From CAZICM01 sp964537685 (GTDB lineage Bacteria > Myxococcota_A > Polyangia > Polyangiales > Polyangiaceae): a stretch of 64,000 nucleotides of DNA. This document shows positions 1 to 8,930 of the stretch, one piece after another. Numbering within the stretch: the first letter of the stretch is position 1; every line of letters starts with the position of its first letter. Location: the NCBI GenBank assembly GCA_964537685.1, contig CAZICM010000001.1, positions 248,001 through 312,000 of the forward strand, in the 5' to 3' direction. A program made the translations under genes and the position numbers. The notes beneath the pieces were generated by a model. The model saw nothing but the letters and a program-made list of their open reading frames with translations. It was not told where the DNA came from and ran no database searches.

Positions 1-6
1 GTTTTT

Positions 7-990
7 TTGCGCACGGGCTCGCTGATCCGGATGGATCGAGAGTTTATCGAGCTCGGTCTTACAGGCTTTTTAAAGGCGTATGGAGGCGATTTATTTTTAG
101 GCGCTCCATTGGTGGGCGCGGTGTTGGCTCTTGCGGGCGCCTCGCTGACCTTTGCCGGTGTTGCGTTCAAGCGCCGCTTTTCTCCGGCCGCTCCGCGAAT
201 CCCCTATCGTCTGCCCGATAACGCGCCACCTTGGATTGCCGCCGCCGAGCGTGTGGCTTTGCGTTATGCGCCGGGGGACAATCCATCGCCCGCTCAAAAA
301 ACCCGATTTCATTACGTCCGTATTAAGTTAATTACCGATCCAATTGCAAAATTGGTGGCCAATATCGAAGGCGAGGCGCCGAATGCCTTGGGCGAGGTGC
401 TCGATATTGGAACGGGAGCCGGCCAATTACCGCTGATGCTGCTCGAGCTTGGACGGGCGGAGCGGGTGCGGGGCGTCGATTGGGATACCGCGAAAATAAG
501 GGATGCCAAGGAAGCGGCAAGGGCCGGTGCCGATCGGGGAGAGCTCGCTTCGTTTTGGAAGGAAGATGCCCGAAAGGCCGTGTATGAGCCCGCCGATACC
601 GTATTGCTTATCGATCTATTGCATTACTTTCAAATTGAAGAGCAAAACGATATTTTAAAAAGGGCGGCGCAGGCGGTGAGGCCCGGGGGAAGGCTGCTGG
701 TGAGGGAGGCCGATACCGAACAAGGGCTGCGAAGCTCGCTGACCCGGCTGGAAGAGGCTATTTTTACGACGCTTCGCTTTAACCGGGGCGAGCGCGTGCG
801 CTTTAGGCCCGCGCGGGAAATGACCGAGATTCTAAGCGGGCTCGGATTTATTTGCCGTATTGTGCCCGCATGGGAAGGCACGCCTTTTTCCAATGTGCTG
901 ATCGTGGCGAATCTGCCCGCGGAGTCCTCTGAAAAACAAGCCGGGACCCCCGCCGGAAATCTTTCTGAAAACGCATCCGAAACGATGTGA
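7..990 (+). CDS. Membrane-anchored class I SAM-dependent methyltransferase (aryl-polyene cluster type), possibly 5'-partial
   Basis: This is probably a SAM-dependent methyltransferase. Residues 131-138 (VLDIGTGA) are motif I, followed by GVDWD (motif II), LLIDLLHYF and VRPGGRLLVREAD, the order expected for a Rossmann methyltransferase. A hydrophobic segment near residues 29-55 suggests a membrane anchor. The phrases LLIDLLHYF, LLVREAD and FNRGERVRF resemble, from memory, the methyltransferases of aryl-polyene/flexirubin clusters, which act on the aryl head group; this is recall, not a search. The frame is open back to base 1. The TTG at 7 and the ATG at 31 are both possible starts, or the gene begins outside the window. 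The next gene starts 18 bp downstream and is unrelated in function. Confidence 0.75.
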   Translation: MRTGSLIRMDREFIELGLTGFLKAYGGDLFLGAPLVGAVLALAGASLTFAGVAFKRRFSPAAPRIPYRLPDNAPPWIAAAERVALRYAPGDNPSPAQKTRFHYVRIKLITDPIAKLVANIEGEAPNALGEVLDIGTGAGQLPLMLLELGRAERVRGVDWDTAKIRDAKEAARAGADRGELASFWKEDARKAVYEPADTVLLIDLLHYFQIEEQNDILKRAAQAVRPGGRLLVREADTEQGLRSSLTRLEEAIFTTLRFNRGERVRFRPAREMTEILSGLGFICRIVPAWEGTPFSNVLIVANLPAESSEKQAGTPAGNLSENASETM

Positions 991-1008
991 TAGCGTCGCC
1001 GGCAGGAT

Positions 1009-3927
1009 ATGCCGCCCTCTCCAAAGATATGCTGTTCGCTGGCGCTTTTGGTGTGCGCCCAGGCTTCATGCGTCGATTTGCCGCCTCCCGCGGTGAATCG
1101 CGCCGGCCCCACGATGAATATCCCTCTGCCTCCGCCCCTGCCGCCGCCGGCGCCTTGGCAAACGAGGCTTTCTGTCGCCGATGGATATGAAAAGGCTCCG
1201 CGTTCCAATGCTGTCATTTTGATTCGCAATGCGACGATATTGACCGCGGCAGGCAAAACCATCGAAAAAGGTTCCATTCTGATCAAAAATGGAAAGATAG
1301 CGGCGCTGGCCGATCACAAAAGCCAGGGCGATATCGAGGCGCCGCAGGGTGCGGAAGTGATCGATGCGGCGGGGAAGTTTGTGACGCCTGGGCTTATCGA
1401 TACCCATTCGCATATTGGTGTGTATCCGATGCCGGGCGCGCTGGCTCACGGCGATGGCAACGAGGCGACCGATCCGGTGACGCCTCATGCGCAGACGGTG
1501 GATGCCTTTTGGCCCCAGGACCCTGCGATTGAAAGGGCGGTGGCCGGCGGAGTGACCACCATTCAGGTATTGCCTGGGTCGGCGAATTTGATTGGAGGCC
1601 GCGCGATTACGATTAAATTGAGGCGCGGGCTTTCGGGGCGGCAAATGCATTTGGAGGGTGCGCCTGATGGGCTGAAAATGGCCTGCGGGGAAAATCCAAA
1701 GCGGGTGTACGGAAGCAATGGCAAGAGGGCGCCGATGACCCGGATGGGTAATTTGGCCGGCCAGCGCAATGCTTTTTTAAAGGCGCAAAAGCTCCGGGAT
1801 GAATGGAAGCGATTTCAGGACGCGGAAGTAAAGCGTTTGATGGCGGATTCGAAAAAGATCGCCGAATACAAAAAGAAACGCGACGAATACGAGCGAATAC
1901 AAGAGCAATGCGCTGAAAATGGCTACGAGGACGATTGCGAAAAATGGCTGGAGCCGGGTAAATCGAAGGCGCCCTCGGAGCCCGAGCTAAGCGAGCCCAC
2001 GAAAATGCCCGATCGCGATCCTGGGCTCGAGACCCTGGCGGCCGCGATAGAGGGGCGGGTCTTGGTGCAGGTTCACTGTTACCGGGCCGACGATATGCTC
2101 GCGATGCTCGCGCTGTCGGATGAAGCGGGCTTTAAAGTGCGCTCGTTCCATCATGCGCTGGAAGCCTATAAAATCCGCGATGAGCTGAAAAAGCGCAGCA
2201 TTTCGGTGTCCACCTGGGCCGATTGGTGGGGGTTTAAATTGGAGGCATACGATGGGATTCCCGAGAATATCGCTTTAATTCACGGGTCAGGCGGTATGCC
2301 CGTGGTGCATACGGATTCGCCGGAGGGGATTCAGCGCATGAATCAGGAAGCCGCAAAAGCGCTGGCGAGCGCGGAGCGTGCGGGTATTGCGGCGGGGCCG
2401 GATGATGCGATCAAGTGGATTACGATTTATCCGGCGTGGACGCTGGGCATTTCCGAGCGCACGGGTTCGCTGGAAGTGGGCAAGGATGCCGATGTGGTGC
2501 TGTGGAACCGCTCGCCTTTTTCGGTGTATTCGGTCGCGGAGCGGGTGTGGATCGATGGCGTGCCGACTTTGGATCGCACGCATATGGGCTTGCCGCGCAG
2601 CGATTTTGAACTCGGGCAGGAGAATGTGGGGATGGCGCCGATTTTAGGGCCAAAGCCTGTGCCGAAGGGTTCGCCTGCTCTGCCAGACGCTCCAAAGCCG
2701 GTTCCCGCTGCGCCCAACGCCGCTCCAAAGGCGGCGGAGCCTTCGAAAAAAGAGGTGATCGCGCTGACGAATGCGCTTGTGCATACGGGCACGGGCGAGG
2801 TGATCGAAAACGCGAGCGTGATCATTGAAAATGGTTTGATTCAGCAAGTCGGCAAAAACCTCACAATCCCCGCGGGCGCGAAGGTGATCGCCGAACAGGG
2901 AAGCGTGATTACGCCCGGCTTTGTGGATGCGGTCACGTCGATTGGGCTGGTCGAAATCGATCTCGAGAAAGACACGCACGACGATGTGCAAACAGGGCCG
3001 GAGCCGATTCATGCCGCGTTTAGGGCGGCGCTCGCCTTTAATCCTTCATCGAGTGTGATTTTCGTGACCCGGAGCGAAGGTGTGACCTCGGCGGGTGTGA
3101 TGCCTGTGGGAGGCTTGATTCCAGGGCAATCGGCGTGGGTGGAGCTGTCGGGAAAGGGCTCGCCGGAAGCGATCGCCAAGCCCTTTTCGGCCATGCATGT
3201 GAATCTGCGGGGATCGGGTGATGAAGGATCGCGCGCGACGGCGTTTCTGAGGGCGCGCGAAGCCTTCGATGATGCCCGCGTGTACCAGAAGAACAAAGCC
3301 GCGTTCGAGCGCAATCAAAGCCGGCGACTCGCCGCGAGCCGTTTGGATTTAGAAGCGCTGGGGCAGGTGCTCGATGGAAAGATTCCGGTGGTTCTTCATG
3401 TGAATCGCGCGCCCGATGTGCTGAGCGCGCTGGCGCTGGCCAAAGAGTTTGGTCTGCGGGCCATCATCGCCGGAGGCGCCGAAGCGTGGAAGGTGAAGGA
3501 AGCGCTCGCCGCGGCGAATACACCGGTCATTGTTTATCCCTTGGAATCCGATCCCGACTCGTTTGAAACGCTTTCAGCGCGCGAGGACAATGCGGCGCTG
3601 CTTCATGCCGCGGGCGTGCGGGTCGTGCTGAGCACAGGCTCCACGCACAATGCGCGCAAGCTTCGGCAAGTCGCCGGAAATGCCGTGCGCGCAGGCTTGC
3701 CTCTTTCGGCCGCGGTCAGCGCCGTCACGGCGCAGGCCGCGTCCATTTTTGGCATGAGCGCAACGCATGGAGTGCTGTCTCAAGGCAAGACGGCGAATGT
3801 CGTCGTGTGGTCGGGCGATCCATTCGAGCCGAGGAGCCGTCCGCTGCATGTCTTTATCCGGGGCGAGGATGTGCCGCTGAAGAATCGCCAAACCGCTTTA
3901 TTTGAGCGTTACCGGAGTCTTCCCTGA
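1009..3927 (+). CDS. Secreted amidohydrolase with one intact and one degenerate amidohydrolase domain
   Basis: This 972-residue exported hydrolase belongs to the imidazolonepropionase-like amidohydrolase superfamily. The N-terminus is hydrophobic and ends LVCAQASC, so it is probably a lipoprotein or secreted. The first domain carries the metal-binding motif DTHSH (H133, H135), a VQVHCY strand, SFHHA, and VHTDS with the expected catalytic Asp near residue 436. A charged insertion rich in Lys and Glu (about residues 255-325) interrupts this domain. After a Pro/Ala linker, a second amidohydrolase-like unit starts near residue 583. There the DxHxH position reads DAVTS (from D640), so the metal site is lost. 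The pair suggests an internal duplication with one active half. The ATG at 1009 was chosen because it precedes the signal sequence. The stop overlaps the next start (TGATG), so the two are probably cotranslated. Substrate unknown. Confidence 0.85.
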   Translation: MPPSPKICCSLALLVCAQASCVDLPPPAVNRAGPTMNIPLPPPLPPPAPWQTRLSVADGYEKAPRSNAVILIRNATILTAAGKTIEKGSILIKNGKIAALADHKSQGDIEAPQGAEVIDAAGKFVTPGLIDTHSHIGVYPMPGALAHGDGNEATDPVTPHAQTVDAFWPQDPAIERAVAGGVTTIQVLPGSANLIGGRAITIKLRRGLSGRQMHLEGAPDGLKMACGENPKRVYGSNGKRAPMTRMGNLAGQRNAFLKAQKLRDEWKRFQDAEVKRLMADSKKIAEYKKKRDEYERIQEQCAENGYEDDCEKWLEPGKSKAPSEPELSEPTKMPDRDPGLETLAAAIEGRVLVQVHCYRADDMLAMLALSDEAGFKVRSFHHALEAYKIRDELKKRSISVSTWADWWGFKLEAYDGIPENIALIHGSGGMPVVHTDSPEGIQRMNQEAAKALASAERAGIAAGPDDAIKWITIYPAWTLGISERTGSLEVGKDADVVLWNRSPFSVYSVAERVWIDGVPTLDRTHMGLPRSDFELGQENVGMAPILGPKPVPKGSPALPDAPKPVPAAPNAAPKAAEPSKKEVIALTNALVHTGTGEVIENASVIIENGLIQQVGKNLTIPAGAKVIAEQGSVITPGFVDAVTSIGLVEIDLEKDTHDDVQTGPEPIHAAFRAALAFNPSSSVIFVTRSEGVTSAGVMPVGGLIPGQSAWVELSGKGSPEAIAKPFSAMHVNLRGSGDEGSRATAFLRAREAFDDARVYQKNKAAFERNQSRRLAASRLDLEALGQVLDGKIPVVLHVNRAPDVLSALALAKEFGLRAIIAGGAEAWKVKEALAAANTPVIVYPLESDPDSFETLSAREDNAALLHAAGVRVVLSTGSTHNARKLRQVAGNAVRAGLPLSAAVSAVTAQAASIFGMSATHGVLSQGKTANVVVWSGDPFEPRSRPLHVFIRGEDVPLKNRQTALFERYRSLP

Positions 3928-4418
3928 TGCGTGCTGTTCAAGATCGATTCACGCGCCGGAGCATCTGGGGCTCGGCGCTTTTGGTGGCGCTGTGGGCCGC
4001 GCTTTGTTCATGCCAGGAAAGCGAAGGCCCGAGGGCGCTGATTGTGGTCGCGGCGTATGACGGGCAGACTGGGAAGACTGGGCAGACCAGCGCGCAAGAA
4101 GAGCTTTCCTCGAAGCTTGCAGCGTTTTCAAAACAGCATGGCCGCAATGCACGAGCGCTTTCCGTCGAGGCCAGTCCCGACGCGCTGGAGCTCGCTTCAC
4201 GGGGCGAAGCCGATGTGGCTCTCCTTGCCGAGAGCACACCGATCGATGCTTTTGTGGCGGCCGAGCATGGGCGCGACATGGGCTTTTGCGCATTGGGCGG
4301 CAAACGCCTGCGCGTGCTGTCGGTCAATGCCAAGCAGCATCCCAAAGCCGATGCGCAGGGCGAAGCGCTGGCTCAGTTTTTGGCGGGAAACAACAAAACA
4401 TCGGCCGGCTCGCCCTAA
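3927..4418 (+). CDS. Small lipoprotein resembling a solute-binding protein fragment
   Basis: The N-terminus has a positive stretch, a hydrophobic core and CSCQ, a lipobox-like end near residue 29, so this 163-residue product is probably lipid-anchored. After that, ALIVVAAYDG and ASRGEADVALLAEST recall the first lobe of ModA/TupA-type oxyanion-binding proteins, where a short N-terminal strand is followed by a 'GEADV' helix. The protein is far shorter than those (about 250 residues), so it may hold one lobe only or be unrelated. It overlaps the amidohydrolase stop by one base and probably shares its transcript. Three 9-bp repeats at 4062-4088 encode GQT/GKT/GQT. The function is not known. Confidence 0.6.
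   Translation: MRAVQDRFTRRSIWGSALLVALWAALCSCQESEGPRALIVVAAYDGQTGKTGQTSAQEELSSKLAAFSKQHGRNARALSVEASPDALELASRGEADVALLAESTPIDAFVAAEHGRDMGFCALGGKRLRVLSVNAKQHPKADAQGEALAQFLAGNNKTSAGSP
4062..4088 (+). repeat. Three tandem 9-bp units inside a lipoprotein gene
   Basis: Units gggcagact, gggaagact and gggcagacc lie head to tail in frame. Similar 9-bp purine-rich arrays occur at 4523-4549 and 22653-22688. Confidence 0.6.
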
Positions 4419-4522
4419 GCCGCTCAAGCCATCGCGCCGGAAAAAATCGAACAACCCACAGAAGAATTGCCTGCTCAACCGGCGGGTGTGTTGTGATATC
4501 AATCCTGGTTTCAGGGGCTTTT

Positions 4523-4549
4523 GGGAATCTTGAGGGACTTGAGGGAAAC
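4523..4549 (+). repeat. Three tandem 9-bp purine-rich units upstream of the MopE-like gene
   Basis: Units gggaatctt, gagggactt and gagggaaac end three bases before the start codon at 4553. The last units supply the GAGG-type ribosome-binding sequence, so copy number could affect translation. That effect is inferred. Confidence 0.5.
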
Positions 4550-4552
4550 GAG

Positions 4553-6661
4553 ATGACGCAGAGGCGTGCTTTTGCTCTGGGCGTATCGGCGCTGTCGATG
4601 CTCTGTTCGGCGGGAATTCTTTTCGCGGGCTGCGCCGAGGGCGGTGAAACAGGGACAGGAACGGGCATCATTCCCTGCGTTCCCGAGCCCGAGATTTGCG
4701 GCGATCAATTCGATAACGACTGCGACGGTTCGATCGATGAGGACTGCGAATGTGTGCCCGGCGAAATGGCCTCGTGTTATTCCGGCCCCGAAGGCACGCT
4801 GGGCAAGGGCACCTGCGCGGAAGGCACCAAAACCTGCACCACCGAAGGCAAATGGAGCACCTGCAAAAACGAGGTATTGCCAGCCGATACAGATAGCTGT
4901 GACGGCCTCGACAACGATTGCAATGGGATGACCGATCCGGGCTGTGAATGCACGCCGCCCGTGCCCGAAACAACGCGCACCTGCTACACCGGTCCCGATG
5001 GCACCGAGGGCGTCGGCGATTGCGCACCGGGCACGCAGAGCTGCCAGAGCGACGGCACATGGGGCACCGACTGCAACAACCAAGTGCTTCCCATCGATGA
5101 GGCGTGCGACGGCGCCGACAACGACTGCAACGGCCTGATCGACGACATGGGCACGACAAGCTGCGGCATCGGCGCGTGCAAAGTCACGGTCGTCAAATGC
5201 GAAAATGGCCAGGCCAAGCAATGCAAGTCGCTGCCTCCCAGCCAAGAGATCTGCGACATGATCGACAACGATTGCGATCAGTTGGTGGACGAGAGCGATC
5301 CAAACAACGGCAAGCCTTGTAACACCGGCAATCCGGGGATTTGCGCGGCAGGCACCCTAAGCTGCCAGGGCGGCGTGATGGTCTGTGTGGCGTCCAAGCA
5401 GCCCGCGAGCCAGGAAATCTGCAATGGTCTCGATGACGACTGCAAGGGCGGCGTGGATGACAATATCCCCGGCACCGGCGGCGCATGCACAACGGGTTTG
5501 CCCGGCATTTGTTCTCCCGGAACGATTTCCTGCCAAAACAATACCATCGATTGCTTTCCCAATATCCCGCCTTCGCAGGAAATATGCGATGGGATTGACA
5601 ACGATTGCGATGATTTTACCGATGAAAATAATCCGGGCGGAGGCGGGGCCTGCGATACGGGCCAATTGGGCGTTTGCCAGCCTGGCATTTTAAATTGCAT
5701 CAATGGTGCGATCGAATGCACGCCCAATGCGCAGTCTTCGGTGGAAGTATGCAATGGTATTGATGACGATTGCGATGGAGTTGTCGACGATGGCAATCCG
5801 GGCGGCGGAGCCTCGTGCACGACGGGCCAGCTCGGCGTATGCGGCAACGGCATTAAAAACTGCGTGAACGGCGTCGTGGAATGCACGCCCAATCAAGCGG
5901 CCTCCACCGAAGTCTGCAATGGCAAGGACGACGATTGCGACGGCTCTGTCGATGAAAACAATCCAGGCGGCGGCGCGGCTTGCCAGACCGGCATTCCGGG
6001 CGTGTGCGCCGATGGAACGGAGACCTGTCAGGGCGGCGCGCTGATCTGCAAGCAGAATGTCGCTGCGGGTCCGGAAATATGCAACAACGGATTGGACGAC
6101 AATTGCGACGGACTTCCGGATGCGGCGCCGGTCGATTATTTCTTTGAGACCTTTGCCAACAACAACGCGGGCTGGACGCTGGGCACGCAATGGGCCATTG
6201 GTCCGGCGGCTGTGTCATCGGGTCACAATTATGGCAATCCCGATCCTTCGACCGATCACACATCGGCCACGGCGGATAACGGCGTCGCGGGCGTGGTCTT
6301 GGGCGGCAATGCCTCGACGGCGGTGCATTCGGCGTATTATTTGGTCAGCCCCGTCATCGATTTAAGCGCGGCGCCCGGGCCTGTGTATCTCGCGTATTGG
6401 CGCTGGCTGAACAGCGATTACGCGCCCTATATGGTCAATACAGTCGATGTGTACAACGGCACGGCCTGGGTCACGATTTGGACTTCGGGCGGCTTCCCGG
6501 GCGTGACCGATAACACTTGGTCAAAGCAATTCCACACCGTGACCAATCATAAAAATGCGGCGTTCCAAGTGCGTTTTGGATTTAGCGTTTCGAGCGGAGC
6601 CTATACGGTGAGCCAGTGGAATGTGGACGATGTTCAGCTCACCAACGTTCAATGCAACTGA
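4553..6661 (+). CDS. MopE-like lipoprotein with nine Cys-Asp repeats and a C-terminal beta-sandwich-like domain
   Basis: This 702-residue protein begins with a signal peptide ending FAGC, so it is probably a surface lipoprotein. Nine copies of a motif of the type EICDGIDNDCDGxVDE follow (for example EICGDQFDNDCDG, SCDGLDNDCNG, EVCNGKDDDCDG). This is the putative metal-binding repeat of the MopE family (PF11617), named after a copper-binding protein of Methylococcus; the Cys and Asp residues probably bind Ca2+ or Cu. The last 170 residues have no Cys pairs until the terminal QCN and look like an all-beta binding domain. The ATG at 4553 was preferred over the longer open frame from 4286 because it follows a purine-rich ribosome-binding site and gives a clean signal peptide. 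The protein is probably extracellular; its ligand is unknown. Confidence 0.85.
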   Translation: MTQRRAFALGVSALSMLCSAGILFAGCAEGGETGTGTGIIPCVPEPEICGDQFDNDCDGSIDEDCECVPGEMASCYSGPEGTLGKGTCAEGTKTCTTEGKWSTCKNEVLPADTDSCDGLDNDCNGMTDPGCECTPPVPETTRTCYTGPDGTEGVGDCAPGTQSCQSDGTWGTDCNNQVLPIDEACDGADNDCNGLIDDMGTTSCGIGACKVTVVKCENGQAKQCKSLPPSQEICDMIDNDCDQLVDESDPNNGKPCNTGNPGICAAGTLSCQGGVMVCVASKQPASQEICNGLDDDCKGGVDDNIPGTGGACTTGLPGICSPGTISCQNNTIDCFPNIPPSQEICDGIDNDCDDFTDENNPGGGGACDTGQLGVCQPGILNCINGAIECTPNAQSSVEVCNGIDDDCDGVVDDGNPGGGASCTTGQLGVCGNGIKNCVNGVVECTPNQAASTEVCNGKDDDCDGSVDENNPGGGAACQTGIPGVCADGTETCQGGALICKQNVAAGPEICNNGLDDNCDGLPDAAPVDYFFETFANNNAGWTLGTQWAIGPAAVSSGHNYGNPDPSTDHTSATADNGVAGVVLGGNASTAVHSAYYLVSPVIDLSAAPGPVYLAYWRWLNSDYAPYMVNTVDVYNGTAWVTIWTSGGFPGVTDNTWSKQFHTVTNHKNAAFQVRFGFSVSSGAYTVSQWNVDDVQLTNVQCN

Positions 6662-6679
6662 TTTGATTATAAAATCAGT
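6657..6679 (+). terminator. Possible stem-loop at the end of the MopE-like gene
   Basis: The arms ACTGATTT (6657-6664) and AAATCAGT (6672-6679) pair around a 7-base loop that contains the end of the stop codon region. There is no clean U tract, but the sequence after it is AT-rich. It lies between two convergent genes and could serve both. Weak evidence. Confidence 0.35.
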
Positions 6680-6709
6680 GCAATCTATTTAATACAATTC
6701 AACATTCAA

Positions 6710-7159
6710 TCACTGAAGAGTAAGCGTCGCTGTCTGCGAAATGACATGGCATTGGTCTTTGGTGACCGTGACCATTTGCGTGGCCATTTTCGTTCCGTCC
6801 GCGCTCGCCGCCGTGATCACGAAATCGCCCGCGACCTCATATCCGGCGACCCATTCTTGGCAATTGCCCATGCCTCCCACCGGATTGACACATTCGGCAT
6901 TCTGAGAAGCGCCGCCGTCCACGGTGTAGGTGACAACCGCGTCGGAAACAGGCATTCCCTGGGCATCGACGACTTTTACGGTCACGGACGAACGGGCCTC
7001 GGTCGTGCATGCAACGCCGCCGCCCATTCCGCTTCCGCCCGAGCCATTGCCGCCCATTCCGCCGCCTCCACCCGAACCTCCGCCGCCGCTCTCCGAGCTA
7101 CACGCGATCAGGGCCGGAACCAATGCAAGCGAAAGAATGATTAAGGATTTAGATTTCAT
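6710..7159 (-). CDS. Small Gly/Ser-linker lipoprotein
   Basis: The product is 149 residues. The signal peptide ends ALIACSS, with the lipobox Cys followed by a Gly/Ser/Met-rich linker of about 30 residues. The mature part begins TTEARSSVTVKVVDAQG and reads like a small Ig-like or carboxypeptidase-regulatory-type beta domain (VTVKVVDAQGMPVSDAVVTY). Three further Cys lie in it. The ATG at 7159 is preferred to the upstream frame extension because GGGAGA stands at ribosome-binding distance and the signal peptide begins there. Probably an outer-membrane or periplasmic lipoprotein of unknown function, in the style common among myxobacteria. Confidence 0.75.
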   Translation of the reverse strand: MKSKSLIILSLALVPALIACSSESGGGGSGGGGGMGGNGSGGSGMGGGVACTTEARSSVTVKVVDAQGMPVSDAVVTYTVDGGASQNAECVNPVGGMGNCQEWVAGYEVAGDFVITAASADGTKMATQMVTVTKDQCHVISQTATLTLQ

Positions 7160-7288
7160 CGTTTTGTCTCCCAATTTAATTCTATTGAAGGCCATGCAGA
7201 GCGCATCGCCTGCTGATTAAGCCGAGAGACGTGTGTAGATGAAATGCGGAGCACCATCCACGCCCGATCGGGCGGCGGTTATTGACGG

Positions 7289-7984
7289 TTACAGATAGAG
7301 GCGGGCCGAAAGCGCGCCGAAATACATGGCCGCGGACGCATCGGAATAAGCTTGCGCGGTGGCCCCGCTTTCTACCGAAAGCGTGAGGTTTTTTACGGGG
7401 CGCGCCCTAAATCCGGCCCGAAGCGTGCCCGCGCCTCCAATGCGGCCCGAATGAATCTGTTCGAGCGCATTCAGCGCGGCCATGCCAACGGATGCCCCAA
7501 AATACAAACCATCGGGGCCCAGCGGAGCAAACTCGATACGGGGGCTGAATGTGCTTAAATGCAAGCCTGTTGCGACGACCCGGCCGCCCACGGGAGGCGC
7601 TTCGCAATTGGTGCAGCCGGCCTGCGCGCGAAGCCATGTTGTCTCCGCGGCGAATTGATCGCCCCCCGAACGCCTCGACAGCGATGTCATGAAGTCGGTG
7701 AATTCAAGGGCCACTGTCCAGCGTGGGGAGAGCATATAACCGGCTTGCAGGCCCAGGATTGTGCCGCGCATGCGGGTGGTTGAGATTTCGGGATGGCTGG
7801 CGCTGGCCAGCGCATAACCTCCCCATCCGCCGACGAAAATGCGGGGGACATTGGCGATGGGCGCCGACGATAGATCTTCATCGGCGCGGGCCTCTGCGGG
7901 CAAGGCGAGCAGCGCACCCGCGAGCGCAAGGGCTGCGGTCCATGTCTTGTGAGTTTTGCTTGGAACGGTGGGGTGAGCGGACAT
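7289..7984 (-). CDS. Outer-membrane beta-barrel-like protein
   Basis: The 231-residue product starts with a signal peptide ending ALPAEARA. The rest alternates polar and hydrophobic residues in strand-sized pieces separated by Gly-rich turns (for example VGGWGGYALASA, GLQAGYMLSPRWTVALEF, LYFGASVGMAAL), and it ends on alternating aromatic and hydrophobic residues (FGALSARLYL). That pattern suits an 8-stranded OmpA/OmpW-sized barrel. Two Cys lie close together (CTNC) in a probable loop. The ATG at 7984 is chosen because GGAGG precedes it and it opens the signal peptide; the longer open frame to 8191 would run into the dioxygenase gene. Confidence 0.7.
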   Translation of the reverse strand: MSAHPTVPSKTHKTWTAALALAGALLALPAEARADEDLSSAPIANVPRIFVGGWGGYALASASHPEISTTRMRGTILGLQAGYMLSPRWTVALEFTDFMTSLSRRSGGDQFAAETTWLRAQAGCTNCEAPPVGGRVVATGLHLSTFSPRIEFAPLGPDGLYFGASVGMAALNALEQIHSGRIGGAGTLRAGFRARPVKNLTLSVESGATAQAYSDASAAMYFGALSARLYL

Positions 7985-8138
7985 TCGATCCTCCGGCTGT
8001 AGGATGTTGGATTCTGCGCGCACAGCGAGATTCTCCGATGAGGTCTTGCGATGGCAATACGTCCAAAGAGGTATTGAAAGGGGAAGGGAATGGGGCGTGC
8101 GTTTCGATCCATCCATATCCGCTTCATGCATTGGGCTT

Positions 8139-8909
8139 CTAGCCAAATTGCAAAGACCGCTTCCCCAAGCTTCCAAACTCAAAGCCTTCAATCACCGAGC
8201 GCGCCGAATCGTTGCTTTGGCTCGCCGCTCCCGCGATCACCATCAAGGGCAGCCAATGATCTTCGCTTGGATGAGCCAGTGAAAATCCAGGTGCCTTGAT
8301 CCGATAATCGAGCAGCGCATCAAAATCGCGGCGCATCACGGCATCCGCCGCCCAAGCATCGAATTGAATCGCCCATTCAGGAGGAGGGTTTCCCCGGTCT
8401 TGAAAATCGAGCCTCCGGAGATTGTGTACCCAGCCGCCGCTGCCCAAAATCAGCACGCCTTCATCGCGGAGCACCGCAAGCTTTTTGCCCAATTCAAAGA
8501 GCGCCTTCGCGCCTTCCGACGATGGCATCGACATCTGAATCACCGGCACATCCGCGCCCGGAAATAAATGAAGCAAAGGCACCCAAACGCCATGATCCAA
8601 GCCCCGATCGGGCATATGCCCCATTTGGCCATCCATTAACGATTGAATTCGTTCCCCAAGCCAAGGCGCGCCGGGAGCAGGGTATTCAATTCGATACAAT
8701 GGCTCTGGAAAACCATAAAAATCATAGACCAGAGGACTTTGGTTAAGCGTTCCCAAGGCGGGCGGCGATTTTTCCCAATGCGCCGAGATGACCAAAATAG
8801 CCTTTGGTTTTGGTAAATTCAAACCCCATTTCCGGAAGGGTTCGCCCTTAACGGCATCCGCCGCCAGCGTCGGCGCGCTGTGACTCACAAAGGCAAGAGG
8901 CATTCGCAT
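8139..8909 (-). CDS. ygiD: 4,5-DOPA-extradiol-dioxygenase family protein (YgiD/DODA)
   Basis: This belongs to the LigB-related DODA family of class III extradiol dioxygenases, Zn or Fe proteins that open catechol rings; E. coli YgiD acts on L-DOPA. The diagnostic motifs are all present: SHSAPT (H10), ISAHWE (H44), YDFYGFPEPLY, LDHGVWVPLLHLFP (H106) and HPSEDHWLPL (H213/H218). The length, 256 residues, is normal. H10, H44 and a late His are the expected metal ligands, and H106 the acid-base residue. The gene starts 21 bp after the GrpE-like gene and probably shares its transcript, though no functional link is evident. The physiological catechol is unknown. Confidence 0.9.
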   Translation of the reverse strand: MRMPLAFVSHSAPTLAADAVKGEPFRKWGLNLPKPKAILVISAHWEKSPPALGTLNQSPLVYDFYGFPEPLYRIEYPAPGAPWLGERIQSLMDGQMGHMPDRGLDHGVWVPLLHLFPGADVPVIQMSMPSSEGAKALFELGKKLAVLRDEGVLILGSGGWVHNLRRLDFQDRGNPPPEWAIQFDAWAADAVMRRDFDALLDYRIKAPGFSLAHPSEDHWLPLMVIAGAASQSNDSARSVIEGFEFGSLGKRSLQFG

Positions 8910-8930
8910 CGGTTTTTTGCTTTCGCATTT

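Noticed and set aside
4511..5245. Open frame of 244 codons on the minus strand
   Set aside because: Antisense to the MopE repeats, whose biased codons keep the opposite frames open.
4553..6661. CRISPR-like or DNA tandem repeat array
   Set aside because: The repeats are protein-level MopE motifs in one reading frame with varied codons, not identical DNA repeats with unique spacers.
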